A DNA stretch of 59,632 nt from Variovorax sp. CF313 (lineage in GTDB: Bacteria; Pseudomonadota; Gammaproteobacteria; Burkholderiales; Burkholderiaceae_C): contig NZ_AKIW01000014.1 of assembly GCF_000282635.1 (NCBI RefSeq), positions 1 through 59,632 on the forward strand, given 5' to 3'. The notes beneath the pieces were generated by a model. That model was not told the DNA's origin, ran no database searches, and saw only the letters and a program-made list of their open reading frames with translations. The stretch's first letter is position 1, and each line of letters begins with the position of its first letter. This document shows, piece after piece, positions 18,973 to 28,330 of the stretch. The position numbers and the translations under genes were made by a program.

Positions 18973-19787
18973 GCCGCCGTCCTCCTCAAGCTGCTCACGT
19001 CGTCCACGGTCCCGAGATAGGCCTCGACAACCCGCGCATCGGCTTGCACCTCGCGAGGAGAGCCGGTAGCCAGCACCTCGCCCATGTTCATCGCCAGCAC
19101 CCGGTCGGACACCTTGGAAACAAGCGACATATCGTGCTCGACCATCAGCACAGACACACCCAGCTCATGCTGGATGTCCTGGATCCAGAACGCCATGTCC
19201 GCCGTCTCTTCCACATTGAGCCCCGAAGAAGGCTCATCGAGCAGCAGCAGCTTCGGCTCCGTGCACAGCGCACGCGCCAGCTCGACGACCTTGCGAACGC
19301 CATAGGGCAACCCCGCCACCATCGAATCGCGATGGTGCTGCAGGTCCAGCAGCTCGATCACCTGCTCCGCCTTCTCGCGCGCCTCGATCTCCGCGAGCCG
19401 CGTGGCGGGCGTGAAGAACACCTCGCTCCAGAACCCCGTCTGCCGGTGCGTGTGCCGGCCGATCAGCAGGTTGTGCAGCACCGTCGCGTGCTCGAACAGT
19501 TCGATGTTCTGGAAGGTGCGCGCAATGCCCAGCGCGGCAATCGCATGCGGGGCCTGCTGGGTCAGCGCAATGGCGCCGCCCTCCTCGCCATGCCACGTGA
19601 TCTCCCCCATGGTCGGCGTGTAGATGCGGCTGATCAGGTTGAACACCGTCGTCTTGCCCGCCCCGTTCGGCCCGATCAGCGTGAACACCTCGCCACGCCG
19701 CACGTCGAAGCTCACCTTGTTGACCGCCAGCACACCGCCGAAGCGCACGCTCAGCTCCTTGGCCGAAAGAAGAATGTCGCCGCTCAT
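18969..19787 (-). CDS. livG: ABC transporter ATP-binding protein LivG-type
   Basis: Second ATPase of the liv-type importer, 272 residues. The Walker A motif is [12 protein letters not shown], and the LivG signature GIARTFQNIELFEHATVLHNLLIGRH follows. The ABC signature region is LPYGVRKVVELARAL, which departs from LSGGQ as in many LivG proteins, and Walker B is LLLLDEPSSGLN. Its start is separated from livM by 145 bp that contain repeat copy B; the rest of the operon is tightly packed. Confidence 0.95.
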   Translation of the reverse strand: MSGDILLSAKELSVRFGGVLAVNKVSFDVRRGEVFTLIGPNGAGKTTVFNLISRIYTPTMGEITWHGEEGGAIALTQQAPHAIAALGIARTFQNIELFEHATVLHNLLIGRHTHRQTGFWSEVFFTPATRLAEIEAREKAEQVIELLDLQHHRDSMVAGLPYGVRKVVELARALCTEPKLLLLDEPSSGLNVEETADMAFWIQDIQHELGVSVLMVEHDMSLVSKVSDRVLAMNMGEVLATGSPREVQADARVVEAYLGTVDDVSSLRRTAA

Positions 19788-19838
19788 CTCTGGGCTCCGT
19801 CACTCGCCGGCGCGCAGGACTGCCGCACCCCGTTCGCA

Positions 19839-19934
19839 GGACACCGCGGAACCGGCTTTGCCGGGCAGCAGGTGTCGCCCCCGGCGAGGGGGTTGGCGAA
19901 GCGACACGGAGTGCGCGAAGCCTGGGGGAGTGTC
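19839..19934 (+). repeat. Structured intergenic repeat, copy B
   Basis: Second copy of the ~95-bp element (see 15034-15131), here between livM and livG. It contains ACCGGCTTTGCCGG and the CCCCC-N5-GGGGG hairpin, and ends at the 3' end of livM. It sits in the middle of an operon and has no T-run for termination, so a role in transcript processing or stability is more likely than termination. Confidence 0.85.
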
Positions 19935-21009
19935 ATCTCAGCCGGTCCGACTTGGTGAACGACTTCTGCCGCTTGAACAGCCCCCTGCGGTAGAACGGAA
20001 ACAGCTGCAGCCAGGTGCGGATCTTCAGCCAGCGTCCGTACAGCCCCAGCGGCTCGAACAGCACGAAGGCGATCAGCACCACGCCATAAACCAGCCCCTG
20101 CAGCCCCGGCGCCTGGCCGATGACCGCCGGCAGCCAGTCCTTGCCAATGGAGATCAGCTGCGGCATCGCGATCAGGAAGATCGCACCCAGGAACGCGCCG
20201 TGCACCGAACCGAGCCCGCCGATCACCACCATCAGCAGCAGGTCGATCGACTGCAGGATGCTGAACTGGTCCGGCGAGATGAAGCTGAGCTTGTGCGCAT
20301 ACAAGGCCCCGCCCAGGCCCGCGAGTGCCGCCGAGATCGCGAACGACATCGTCTTGTAGCGTGCGAGGTGAATGCCCATGCTCTGCGCCGAGATCTCCGA
20401 ATCGCGGATCGCGACAAAGGCGCGCCCCGTCGGCGAGCGCAGCAGGTTCAGGATGCCCAAGGTGGAAATCACCGCAACCACCAGGCACAGGAAGTAGAAG
20501 CCATCGCCCGAGCCCAGCGACCAGCCGAATATCTCCGGCGCCTTCACATGCAGGCCGGCATTGCCGCCCGTCACGCTCTCCCACCGCGCGAACACTTCCT
20601 CGACGATGAAGCCGAACGACAGCGTCGCGATGCCCAGGTAGATGCCCTTCACGCGCAGCGCCGGCAGCGCGACCACCACGCCCACGGCCGCCGACAGCGC
20701 CGCGGCCGCGATCAGCGCAACCGGAAACGGCACACCGGCGTTCGTCAGCACGCCCTGCGTGTAAGCGCCCGCGCCAAGAAACGCCGCATGCCCGATCGAG
20801 AACTGCCCCGTGAACCCGGCCAGCAGCATGAGCCCCAGGCCGACGATCCCGTAGATCAGCACGAAGGTCAGCTGCGCGAGCCAGTATTCGTCGATCACCC
20901 ATGGTGCGACGACCAGGAACGCCACCAGCAGGCCGTACCAGAACACATGCCCGCCGTGCCGGGCAAGGCGGATGTCCTGGTCGTAGCTGGTCTTGAAGAT
21001 GAAGCGCAT
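19933..21009 (-). CDS. livM: ABC transporter permease LivM-type
   Basis: Inner-membrane permease of 358 residues with about nine hydrophobic segments. Typical LivM stretches are GLGLMLLAGFTGQFSIGHAAF, AVRDSEISAQSMGI and GGLGSVHGAFLGA. It pairs with LivH to form the channel. The ATG lies 6 bp downstream of livH. The C-terminus FYRRGLFKRQKSFTKSDRLR is a basic cytoplasmic tail. Confidence 0.95.
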   Translation of the reverse strand: MRFIFKTSYDQDIRLARHGGHVFWYGLLVAFLVVAPWVIDEYWLAQLTFVLIYGIVGLGLMLLAGFTGQFSIGHAAFLGAGAYTQGVLTNAGVPFPVALIAAAALSAAVGVVVALPALRVKGIYLGIATLSFGFIVEEVFARWESVTGGNAGLHVKAPEIFGWSLGSGDGFYFLCLVVAVISTLGILNLLRSPTGRAFVAIRDSEISAQSMGIHLARYKTMSFAISAALAGLGGALYAHKLSFISPDQFSILQSIDLLLMVVIGGLGSVHGAFLGAIFLIAMPQLISIGKDWLPAVIGQAPGLQGLVYGVVLIAFVLFEPLGLYGRWLKIRTWLQLFPFYRRGLFKRQKSFTKSDRLR

Positions 21010-21015
21010 GAACGA

Positions 21016-21891
21016 TCAAACTTTCTTGCGCAGCTTCTCGCCGAACAGACCGTTCGGCTTGATCATAAGCATCAACAGCACCACGATGTACGGCGCCGTG
21101 TCCTTGAAGCCATCGGGCAGATAGAAGCCCGCGAACGACTCGACGATGCCGATGACCAGCCCACCGACGATGGCACCCGGCAGGCTGCCGAAACCGCCGA
21201 CCACCGCCGCCGGAAAGGCCTTGAGCCCGATGAAGCCCATGTTCGCGTGCACGAAGGTGATGGGCGCGAGCAGCATGCCCGCGATGGCCGCGACCGCCGC
21301 CGCCAGGCCCCACACCAGCCCGTTGAGCCGCTTCACCGGAATGCCCATGTAGTAGGCCGCCAGCTGGTTCTGCGACGAGGCCTGCATTGCGATGCCGAGC
21401 TTGCTGTAGCGGAACATCGCGAACAGCAGGGCGCAGAGGATGGCGGTGGCGACGATGATCGCGAGCTGCTCGAGGTTGACCACCAGCTCGCCCAGTTTCC
21501 AGATCTGGTCCTTGTAGGGCACGGGGAGCGTGTGGGTGTCGGTGCCGATGCCCGGCACCATGGTGATGAGCCCGCGCGCCACGTAGGCGATGCCGATCGT
21601 GAGCATCACGATGGAGAACTGCGGCTGCCCGAGGATCGGCCGGATCACCACCAGTTCGAGCAGCACGCCGAAAGCCGCCATCGCCACCACGGCAAGGATG
21701 GCCGCGAGCCAGAACGGCAGGCCGAACAGCGACATGCCCGCGAACGCACCGAAGGCCCCGAGCATCATCAGGTCGCCCTGCGCGAAGCTCACGGTTTCGG
21801 TGGCCTTGTAGATCAGCACGAAGCCCAGCGCGATCAGGCCGTAGATGCAACCTTGCGCAATGCCCGACAGCAGGAGTTGGAGGATCTGCAT
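21016..21891 (-). CDS. livH: ABC transporter permease LivH-type
   Basis: Inner-membrane permease of 291 residues with about eight hydrophobic segments, starting MQILQLLLSGIAQGCIYGLIALGF, the standard LivH opening. VSFAQGDLMMLGAF and the GGFGSLPGAIVGGLVIGI segment are family marks. It is the first transporter gene of the operon, 15 bp after the AraC-type regulator gene. Confidence 0.95.
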   Translation of the reverse strand: MQILQLLLSGIAQGCIYGLIALGFVLIYKATETVSFAQGDLMMLGAFGAFAGMSLFGLPFWLAAILAVVAMAAFGVLLELVVIRPILGQPQFSIVMLTIGIAYVARGLITMVPGIGTDTHTLPVPYKDQIWKLGELVVNLEQLAIIVATAILCALLFAMFRYSKLGIAMQASSQNQLAAYYMGIPVKRLNGLVWGLAAAVAAIAGMLLAPITFVHANMGFIGLKAFPAAVVGGFGSLPGAIVGGLVIGIVESFAGFYLPDGFKDTAPYIVVLLMLMIKPNGLFGEKLRKKV

Positions 21892-21906
21892 GGGGCCTCT
21901 TCGCGC

Positions 21907-22737
21907 CTACTGCCTGAAGCCGCCCGCCGCGTCGTGCAGCGCAAGCCGGCGCGATCCGGCCACGATGTCGCTGGGCTTGAGGCCGTAGACCTGGCGGATC
22001 GAATGGCTGAAGTGCGTCGAGTCGGGGTAGCCGGTGTCCAGCGCGATATCGGTCAGCGTGCCGGCCTGGCGCACGTAGCGCAGCAGGCTGCGCGCGCGCT
22101 TCCAGGCCCGGAAGGCGCGAAACGCCATGCCGGTCTCCTGCTTGAACAGATGCAGGAAGCGCGAGAACGACAGGTGCACCGAGGCCGCGCAGTCTTCGGC
22201 CGAGGCGGGCGCCGCGGGGTCGGCGACGAGGGTGTCGATGACCTTGCGGATGCGCGCGTCGATCGGTCGCGGCGCAAGCACCTCGCCGAAGAACAGCGCA
22301 TCGAAATCGAAGCCGTCGAATTCCGAGCCGCGGCCCGAGGCCGCGAGCAGGTGCGCATGGACCTCGCGCACACGCCGCGCGAAGGCGGGCGCATCGACCG
22401 GGCCGCAGTGCCGCATGAACGCCGGCAAGCGCGCGGGGTCGACCGATTCCGATTCGATCAACAGGTTGAAGATCAGCGGATGCTCGCTCTCGACATGGTG
22501 CGGCACCTGCGGCGGCACCACGATCAGCTCGCCCGCCTGCCAGGCGCCGCCGCCGATGCGGATGCGGATCGGCGGCACGCCCGCGGGCGCCAGGTACACG
22601 CCGTGCCCGCCCATCGTGCGCTCGGCGGCCGCGCCGAGCAGCCCGGCGTAGAACACGCGTTGCGGCGTGAGCCACATGAGGCGTTCACCCTGTGGTGCGC
22701 CGCCGTTGTCCGACGGCGCAGTCCTCGTTCGCTGCAT
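21907..22737 (-). CDS. AraC family transcriptional regulator
   Basis: Regulator of 276 residues with an N-terminal cupin-like sensing domain (GELIVVPPQVPHHVESEH) and a C-terminal double helix-turn-helix. The second helix-turn-helix, LTDIALDTGYPDSTHFSHSIRQVYGLKPS, matches the AraC signature. The ATG at 22735-22737 follows an AGGAGA site by 10 nt; another Met six codons upstream is possible. It is the promoter-proximal gene of the liv-type operon, so it probably controls import and activation of the substrate. Confidence 0.9.
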   Translation of the reverse strand: MQRTRTAPSDNGGAPQGERLMWLTPQRVFYAGLLGAAAERTMGGHGVYLAPAGVPPIRIRIGGGAWQAGELIVVPPQVPHHVESEHPLIFNLLIESESVDPARLPAFMRHCGPVDAPAFARRVREVHAHLLAASGRGSEFDGFDFDALFFGEVLAPRPIDARIRKVIDTLVADPAAPASAEDCAASVHLSFSRFLHLFKQETGMAFRAFRAWKRARSLLRYVRQAGTLTDIALDTGYPDSTHFSHSIRQVYGLKPSDIVAGSRRLALHDAAGGFRQ

Positions 22738-22849
22738 GGTGCCTGTCTCCTGCATCGGGGGTCGATTGCCAACGGTGGATGGTGTCGCGCTCGCTGGATC
22801 GTAGCGGCGCAGGCCGGCGGCGCGGCGTGCATTTGCGCGGGGACTTTCC

Positions 22850-23791
22850 CTAGGCCCGCGCGAACGCGCGGCGCAGCTCGGCGGCACAGAGCGCGACCGC
22901 GGTGCCGGCCTCGTCGAGCACCTTGCCCATGGTGATGAAGCCATGGATCTGGCGCTCGAAGCACACGTACGCGGCGCTGTTGCCGGCGGCCGTGAGCGCC
23001 TCGGCATACGCGGCGCCTTCGTCGCGCAGCGGGTCGTAGCCGGCCGTGACGACGAGCGCCGGCGGCAGGCCCGCGAGGTCGGTGTGCAGCAGCGGCGAAG
23101 CACGCCAGTCGAGGTCGTGCTCCGGGTCGGTGATGTAGTGGTCGTGGAAGTACGTCATCGTGTCGCTGGTCAGCAGGTAGCCCTGCCCGTTGGCATGGTG
23201 CGATGGATGGCCGCGGCGCATGTCGGTGGCCGGGTAGATCAGCAGCTGGTAGGCGATGGGCAGGTCGCCGGCATCGCGTGCGGCGATCGACACCACGGCC
23301 GCGAGGTTGCCGCCCGCGCTGTCGCCGCCCACGGCGAGGCGGCTCGCATCGAGCCCCAGCGCGACGGCCTCGCGGCGCACCCAGCGGGTGGCGGCGAGCA
23401 CGTCGTCCACCGCTGCGGGAAAGCGGTGCTCCGGGCCCATGCGGTAGTCGACCGCGACCACGGCGCAGCCGGCGCCGTTGGCCAGTTCGCGGCACAGCAC
23501 GTCGTGCGTGTCGAGGTCGCCGATGACCCAGCCGCCGCCGTGGTAGTACACCAGCACCGGCAGCGGACCGGCGCCCGAACCCAGGGGCCTGTACAGACGC
23601 ACCGGGATGGGGCCGTGCGGCCCTTGCGCGGCCAGGTCGCGCACCTCGGCCACCTCGGCCGGCAGCGGCTGCAAGGCGGCGCGGCGCTCGCGATAGAAGG
23701 CCCGCGCGTCGGCAGGCGAGAGGGTGTGAGTCGGCGGAATGCCGCGCGCCTCGATGAAGTCGAGCAAGGCGCGCGCCTGGGGATGCAGCAT
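22850..23791 (-). CDS. Alpha/beta hydrolase, hormone-sensitive-lipase family esterase
   Basis: Cytoplasmic carboxylesterase of 313 residues. The oxyanion motif HGGGW is at 84-88 and the nucleophile motif GDSAG at 156-160 (Ser158). The Asp lies in TAGYDPLRDEG and the His in IHGFITMGK. These are the marks of bacterial HSL/family IV acetyl-esterase-like enzymes. The ATG at 23789-23791 has a GGAG site close upstream. It lies between purT and the AraC gene on the same strand. The natural ester is unknown. Confidence 0.92.
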   Translation of the reverse strand: MLHPQARALLDFIEARGIPPTHTLSPADARAFYRERRAALQPLPAEVAEVRDLAAQGPHGPIPVRLYRPLGSGAGPLPVLVYYHGGGWVIGDLDTHDVLCRELANGAGCAVVAVDYRMGPEHRFPAAVDDVLAATRWVRREAVALGLDASRLAVGGDSAGGNLAAVVSIAARDAGDLPIAYQLLIYPATDMRRGHPSHHANGQGYLLTSDTMTYFHDHYITDPEHDLDWRASPLLHTDLAGLPPALVVTAGYDPLRDEGAAYAEALTAAGNSAAYVCFERQIHGFITMGKVLDEAGTAVALCAAELRRAFARA

Positions 23792-23874
23792 GGTGTCTCC
23801 GGGAGGTCGAGCGGGCGTCGCTCGATCCCCCCGCACCATGCCCGCGCCGCTGCGGCGCGGCTTGCGGAAACTGG

Positions 23875-25077
23875 CTATGCCTTGCGCGGCTTCACGCGCG
23901 AGGCGGCTTCCTTGGCGAGCCTGCGAGCGGTGCCGGTGTCGGCTGCATGCACCAGCGCCACGCCCATGCGGCGCTTGGTGAAGCTCTCGGGCTTGCCGAA
24001 CAGGCGCACGTCGCTGCCGGGCACCTGCAAGGCCTCGGCCACGCCGTCGAAGGCGATGCCGGTGGCGTCCACGCCGCCGTAGATCACGGCGCTGGCGCCC
24101 GGGCTCTTGAGCGAGGTGTCGACCGGCAGGCCGAGGATGGCGCGCGCATGCAGCTCGAACTCGTTCTGCCACTGCGTGGCCATGGTGACCATGCCGGTGT
24201 CGTGCGGGCGGGGGCTGACTTCGCTGAACCAGACTTCGTCGCCCTTCACGAACAGCTCGACGCCGAACAGGCCCTGCCCGCCGAGGTCGGCCGTGACGGC
24301 CTGCGCGATCTGCTGCGCCTTCTGCAGCGCGGCGGGCGCCATGGGGTGCGGCTGCCAGCTTTCCACGTAGTCGCCGCTCACCTGCACATGGCCGATGGGG
24401 TCGCAGAACCTGGTTTCCACGGCGCCTGCGGCATCCTTGGCGCGCACGGTCAGCAGCGTGATCTCGTAGTCGAAGTCGATGAAGCCCTCGACGATCACGC
24501 GGCCGTAGCTCACGCGGCCGCCGGCCATGGCGTAGTCCCAGGCCTTCTGCACGTCGGCCGGGCCGTCGATCTTGCTCTGGCCCTTGCCGGAGCTGCTCAT
24601 CACGGGCTTGACGATGCAGGGGTAGCCGATGCCTGCGTCGATGGCCGCCTGCAGTTCGGCCAGCGAGTCGCAGAACTTGTAGGGGCTGGTGGGCACGCCC
24701 AGCGTCTCGGCGGCCAGGCGGCGGATGCCTTCGCGGTCCATGGTCAGGCGGGCGGCGCGGGCGGTGGGAATCACGCGCACCACACCCGCGTCTTCGAGCT
24801 GCTGGAGCATGGGCGTGGCGATGGCCTCGATCTCGGGCACCACCAGCGCGGGCTTCTCGGCCTCGATCAGCGCCTTGAGTTGCTCGGGGTCGCTCATGGT
24901 GATGGTGCGCGCGTGGTGCGCCACCTGCTGGCCGGGGGCGTTCTCGTAACGGTCGACCGCGATGGTCTCGACGCCGAGGCGCTGCAGGGCGATCAGCACC
25001 TCCTTGCCGAGTTCGCCGGAGCCGAGAAGCATCACGCGGGTTGCCGAGGGGGAAAGGGGGGTGCCGAGGGTGGTCAT
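23875..25077 (-). CDS. purT: Formate-dependent phosphoribosylglycinamide formyltransferase
   Basis: ATP-grasp enzyme of 400 residues that makes formyl-GAR from GAR, formate and ATP in purine synthesis, independently of folate. The N-terminal motif [20 protein letters not shown] and the ATP-grasp segments [14 protein letters not shown] and [13 protein letters not shown] are diagnostic. The C-terminus with [15 protein letters not shown] is also as in PurT. The length is close to the E. coli protein. The start at 25075-25077 is the only one matching the family N-terminus. It is divergent from the 3-hydroxybutyryl-CoA dehydrogenase gene. Confidence 0.97.
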   Translation of the reverse strand: MTTLGTPLSPSATRVMLLGSGELGKEVLIALQRLGVETIAVDRYENAPGQQVAHHARTITMSDPEQLKALIEAEKPALVVPEIEAIATPMLQQLEDAGVVRVIPTARAARLTMDREGIRRLAAETLGVPTSPYKFCDSLAELQAAIDAGIGYPCIVKPVMSSSGKGQSKIDGPADVQKAWDYAMAGGRVSYGRVIVEGFIDFDYEITLLTVRAKDAAGAVETRFCDPIGHVQVSGDYVESWQPHPMAPAALQKAQQIAQAVTADLGGQGLFGVELFVKGDEVWFSEVSPRPHDTGMVTMATQWQNEFELHARAILGLPVDTSLKSPGASAVIYGGVDATGIAFDGVAEALQVPGSDVRLFGKPESFTKRRMGVALVHAADTGTARRLAKEAASRVKPRKA

Positions 25078-25263
25078 GGTCGGAGGTCGGAGAAAGCGGT
25101 GGAAAGCGGGGGAAAAAGCAACCGCCGCACTGTAAGCCACCGGCGGGCCGACGGTGTCGCACGCGGCAACGGCGCGGCCCGGGGGCTGCTTCACAATCGA
25201 AGTTTTCGCCGCGGCGCCAGCCTCGCGCACCCTTCTTTTCGTTTTCTCTCAAGGAGTTTTCTC

Positions 25264-26112
25264 ATGGCTATTCAGACTGTCGGCATCATCGGCGCCGGAA
25301 CGATGGGCAACGGCATCGCGCAGGCCTGCGCGGTGGCCGGCGTGAAGGTGGTGATGGTCGACATCGCCCAGGCGGCGGTCGACAAGGGCCTGGCCACGGT
25401 GTCGGGCAGCCTCGACCGCCTGATCAAGAAAGAGAAGCTCACCGCCGAGCAGAAGACCGCCGCGCTGGCGCTCATCAAGGGCTCGACCAACTACGACGAC
25501 CTGAAGAGCGCACAGCTGGTCATCGAGGCGGCCACCGAGAACCACGCGCTCAAGCTGAAGATCCTCAAGCAGGTCGACGACATGCTGGCACCCGAGGTGA
25601 TCATCGCCTCGAACACCTCGTCGATCTCGATCACGCAGCTGGCCGCCGCCACCTCGCGCCCCGACCGCTTCATCGGCATGCACTTCTTCAACCCGGTGCC
25701 GATGATGGCGCTGGTGGAGCTGATCCGCGGCTACCTCACGAGCGACGCCACGCACGACACGGTGAAGGAACTGGCCGAGCGCCTGGGCAAGTCGCCCATC
25801 ACCGTGAAGAACGCGCCGGGCTTCGTGGTCAACCGCATCCTGGTGCCGATGATCAACGAGGCCTTCTTCGTGCTGGCCGAGGGCATCGCCACGGCGGAAG
25901 ACATCGACGCCGGCATGAAGCTGGGCTGCAACCAGCCGATCGGCCCGCTGGCACTGGCCGACATGATCGGCCTGGACGTGTGCCTGGCCGTGATGGAGGT
26001 GTACCTGGAGCAGTTCGGCGACTCCAAGTACCGCCCCTGCCCGCTGCTGAAGGAAATGGTCGCCGCGGGCCAGCTGGGCCGCAAGACGGGCCGCGGCGTC
26101 TACACGTACTGA
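25264..26112 (+). CDS. 3-hydroxybutyryl-CoA dehydrogenase
   Basis: Cytoplasmic NAD(P)-dependent enzyme of 282 residues that interconverts acetoacetyl-CoA and 3-hydroxybutyryl-CoA. The dinucleotide motif GIIGAGTMGNGIAQ is at 7-20. The catalytic elements are Ser119 in SNTSS, His140 in GMHFFNPVP and the NRI segment after PGFVV. The C-terminus GRKTGRGVYTY is typical. An AAGGAG site precedes the ATG at 25264. It is followed after 35 bp by a crotonase, consistent with a beta-oxidation or butanoate unit. Confidence 0.95.
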   Translation: MAIQTVGIIGAGTMGNGIAQACAVAGVKVVMVDIAQAAVDKGLATVSGSLDRLIKKEKLTAEQKTAALALIKGSTNYDDLKSAQLVIEAATENHALKLKILKQVDDMLAPEVIIASNTSSISITQLAAATSRPDRFIGMHFFNPVPMMALVELIRGYLTSDATHDTVKELAERLGKSPITVKNAPGFVVNRILVPMINEAFFVLAEGIATAEDIDAGMKLGCNQPIGPLALADMIGLDVCLAVMEVYLEQFGDSKYRPCPLLKEMVAAGQLGRKTGRGVYTY

Positions 26113-26147
26113 TCGAGCGAAAACAACAACAAGGAGACAAGAACGCC

Positions 26148-26963
26148 ATGACCGCCACGCCCACAATCCCACCGGCAGAAGGCTGCATCGACACCGAGGT
26201 GCTCGGCCACGTGCTGCTGATCGGCATCAACCGCCCTGCCAAGCGCAACGGCTGGACGCCGCCGATGTTCAGGCAGCTCGCCGAGGCCTACACCCGGCTC
26301 GACGACGACCCGAACCTGCGCGTGGGCGTGCTGCACGCCTTCGGCGACCACTTCACGGCAGGCCTCGACCTGCCGGCGGTGGCCGAGTACATGAAGCGTG
26401 GCGAGAAGGCGGTCCCGCAGGGCCTGGTGGAGCCGCATGACTTCGGGCTCGAAGGCTACCGCCGCCGCACCAAGCCGATGGTGGCTGCCGTGAAGGGCAT
26501 CTGCTTCACGGTCGGCATCGAGCTGATGCTGGGCGCCGACATCGTGGTGGCCGCCGACGACTGCCGCTTCTCGCAGATGGAAGTGCAGCGCGGCATCATG
26601 GCCACGGGAGGCGCCACGCTGCGCATGGCCGAGCGTGCCGGCCTGGGCAACGCGATGCTGCACCTGCTCACGGCCGACGAGTTCGACAGCGCCGAAGCCT
26701 ATCGCCTCAACTTCGTGCAGAAGGTGGTGCCGGCCGGCCAGGAGCTCGACGCGGCGCTGGCCATTGCGCAGCGCATCGCCGCCCAGGCGCCGCTGGCGGT
26801 GGTGGCCACGCGGCTCAACGTGCTGAAGGCCATCGAGCACGGGCCGCTGGCCGCGGTGTCGGAATTCATCGAGACGCAGAAACGCCTGTCGAACAGCGAG
26901 GACGCCGCCGAGGGCGTGCGCTCTTTCGTCGAACGCCGGCCAGCGCGCTTCAGCGGCCGTTGA
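26148..26963 (+). CDS. Enoyl-CoA hydratase/isomerase (crotonase family)
   Basis: Crotonase-fold enzyme of 271 residues. Both glutamates of true enoyl-CoA hydratases appear to be present: one in VGIELMLGADIV and one in RFSQMEVQRG. The oxyanion-hole region is HFTAGLDLPAVAEYM. The C-terminus SFVERRPARFSGR is standard. The ATG at 26148 follows AAGGAG by 9 nt. It sits with the 3-hydroxybutyryl-CoA dehydrogenase. The exact acyl-CoA is unknown. Confidence 0.9.
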   Translation: MTATPTIPPAEGCIDTEVLGHVLLIGINRPAKRNGWTPPMFRQLAEAYTRLDDDPNLRVGVLHAFGDHFTAGLDLPAVAEYMKRGEKAVPQGLVEPHDFGLEGYRRRTKPMVAAVKGICFTVGIELMLGADIVVAADDCRFSQMEVQRGIMATGGATLRMAERAGLGNAMLHLLTADEFDSAEAYRLNFVQKVVPAGQELDAALAIAQRIAAQAPLAVVATRLNVLKAIEHGPLAAVSEFIETQKRLSNSEDAAEGVRSFVERRPARFSGR

Positions 26964-26985
26964 TCCTTTCACCGAGAACAACAAC

Positions 26986-28323
26986 ATGCCCTTTTTCGTT
27001 CGCACGGCGATCGCCGCCGCATTCACCCTGCTCGCCGTGAACACCACTTCCGCACAGACGCCCACGCCTCCCGCGCTGCCCGACCCCGCGGCCACCTCGG
27101 TCGACGCGCTGGGCTGGATGAAGGGCTTCCCGCCCGCACCGGACAAACTCATCACCTTCGACAACCCGGCCGGCGGCGTGTTTCCGCGCACGCGCTGGAG
27201 CTTCTCGCACGTGCGCGAGACCGTGCCCACCGCCAACGTGTGGCGCGGCAGCGGCGCGGCCAGCCCGCTGCCGGCGGCCACGTCACCCGTCCAGATCGAA
27301 GCCGTGACGTTCAAGCCTCTTGGAGGTGCAGGCAGCGACCAGACGCTGAACTTCGCCCAGATGATCTCCGGCACCTACACCGACGGCATCCTCGTGATGC
27401 ACCGCGGCAAGGTGGTCTACGAGAAGTACTTCGGCGCACTCACGCCCGAGCGCCCGCACATCGCGATGTCGGTCACCAAGTCCTTCGTGGGCACGCTGGC
27501 TGCCATCCTCGCGGACGAAGGCAAGCTCGATCCGGCCGCACCGGTCACCAAGTACATCCCCGAGCTCAAGGACACGGCGTACGGCGACGCCACCGTGCGC
27601 CAGGTGATGGACATGACCGTCGGCGTGCACTACTCCGAGAACTACGCCGACCCGAAGGCCGAGATCTGGGACTACGCCCGTGCCGGCGGCATGCTCACGC
27701 AGGGCCAGAACTACATCGGACCCAAGTCGTTCTACGAATTCCTCGTCACGCTGAAGAAGGAAGGCGAGCACGGCGACGCCTTCGCCTACAAGACGGTCAA
27801 CGCCGAGGTGCTGGCCTGGATCGTGCGCCGCGCCAGCAACCAGTCGCTGGCCGACCTGCTGAGCGAAAAGATCTGGCGCCGCATCGGCGCCGAGCAGGAC
27901 GCCTACTTCATGGTCGACCGCATCGGCACCGAGTCGGGCGGCGGCGGCCTCAACACCGTGCTGCGCGACCTCGCGCGCTTCGGCGAGACCATGCGCAACG
28001 GCGGGCGCGCCTCCAACGGGCAGCAGGCCATTCCGAAGGCGGTGGTCGACGACATCCAGCGCGGCGGCGACCCGGCGAAGTTCGTGAAGGCCGGCTATGC
28101 GCTGCTCAAGGGCTGGTCGTACCGCGACATGTGGTGGGTGTCGCACAACCCGCACGGTGCCTACATGGCGCGCGGCATCCACGGCCAGAGCATCTACGTG
28201 GACCCGAAGGCCGAGGTGGTGATCGTGCGCTACGCCGCGCATCCGGTGGCGGGCAATGCGGGCAACGACCCGCTGACGCTGCCGGCGTTCCATGCCGTGG
28301 CCGAGGCGCTGATGCGCCCCTGA
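26986..28323 (+). CDS. Exported serine hydrolase, beta-lactamase fold (NylB-like)
   Basis: Predicted periplasmic protein of 445 residues with a signal peptide ending near TTSAQ (about residue 24). The class C beta-lactamase-type catalytic SxxK is SVTK (Ser162, Lys165). A Tyr follows about 50 residues later in GVHYSENYAD, as in 6-aminohexanoate-dimer hydrolases and related esterases. The C-terminal HGQSIYVDPKAEVVIVRYA is the KTG-region equivalent. Substrates in this family range from amides to esters, so the function is open. It is 22 bp after the crotonase gene. Confidence 0.87.
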   Translation: MPFFVRTAIAAAFTLLAVNTTSAQTPTPPALPDPAATSVDALGWMKGFPPAPDKLITFDNPAGGVFPRTRWSFSHVRETVPTANVWRGSGAASPLPAATSPVQIEAVTFKPLGGAGSDQTLNFAQMISGTYTDGILVMHRGKVVYEKYFGALTPERPHIAMSVTKSFVGTLAAILADEGKLDPAAPVTKYIPELKDTAYGDATVRQVMDMTVGVHYSENYADPKAEIWDYARAGGMLTQGQNYIGPKSFYEFLVTLKKEGEHGDAFAYKTVNAEVLAWIVRRASNQSLADLLSEKIWRRIGAEQDAYFMVDRIGTESGGGGLNTVLRDLARFGETMRNGGRASNGQQAIPKAVVDDIQRGGDPAKFVKAGYALLKGWSYRDMWWVSHNPHGAYMARGIHGQSIYVDPKAEVVIVRYAAHPVAGNAGNDPLTLPAFHAVAEALMRP

Positions 28324-28330
28324 GCCGCTT

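Noticed and set aside
19624..22935. Long plus-strand frame across the liv genes and AraC
   Set aside because: It is the complement of livG, livM, livH and the AraC gene. The composition is typical of a codon shadow.
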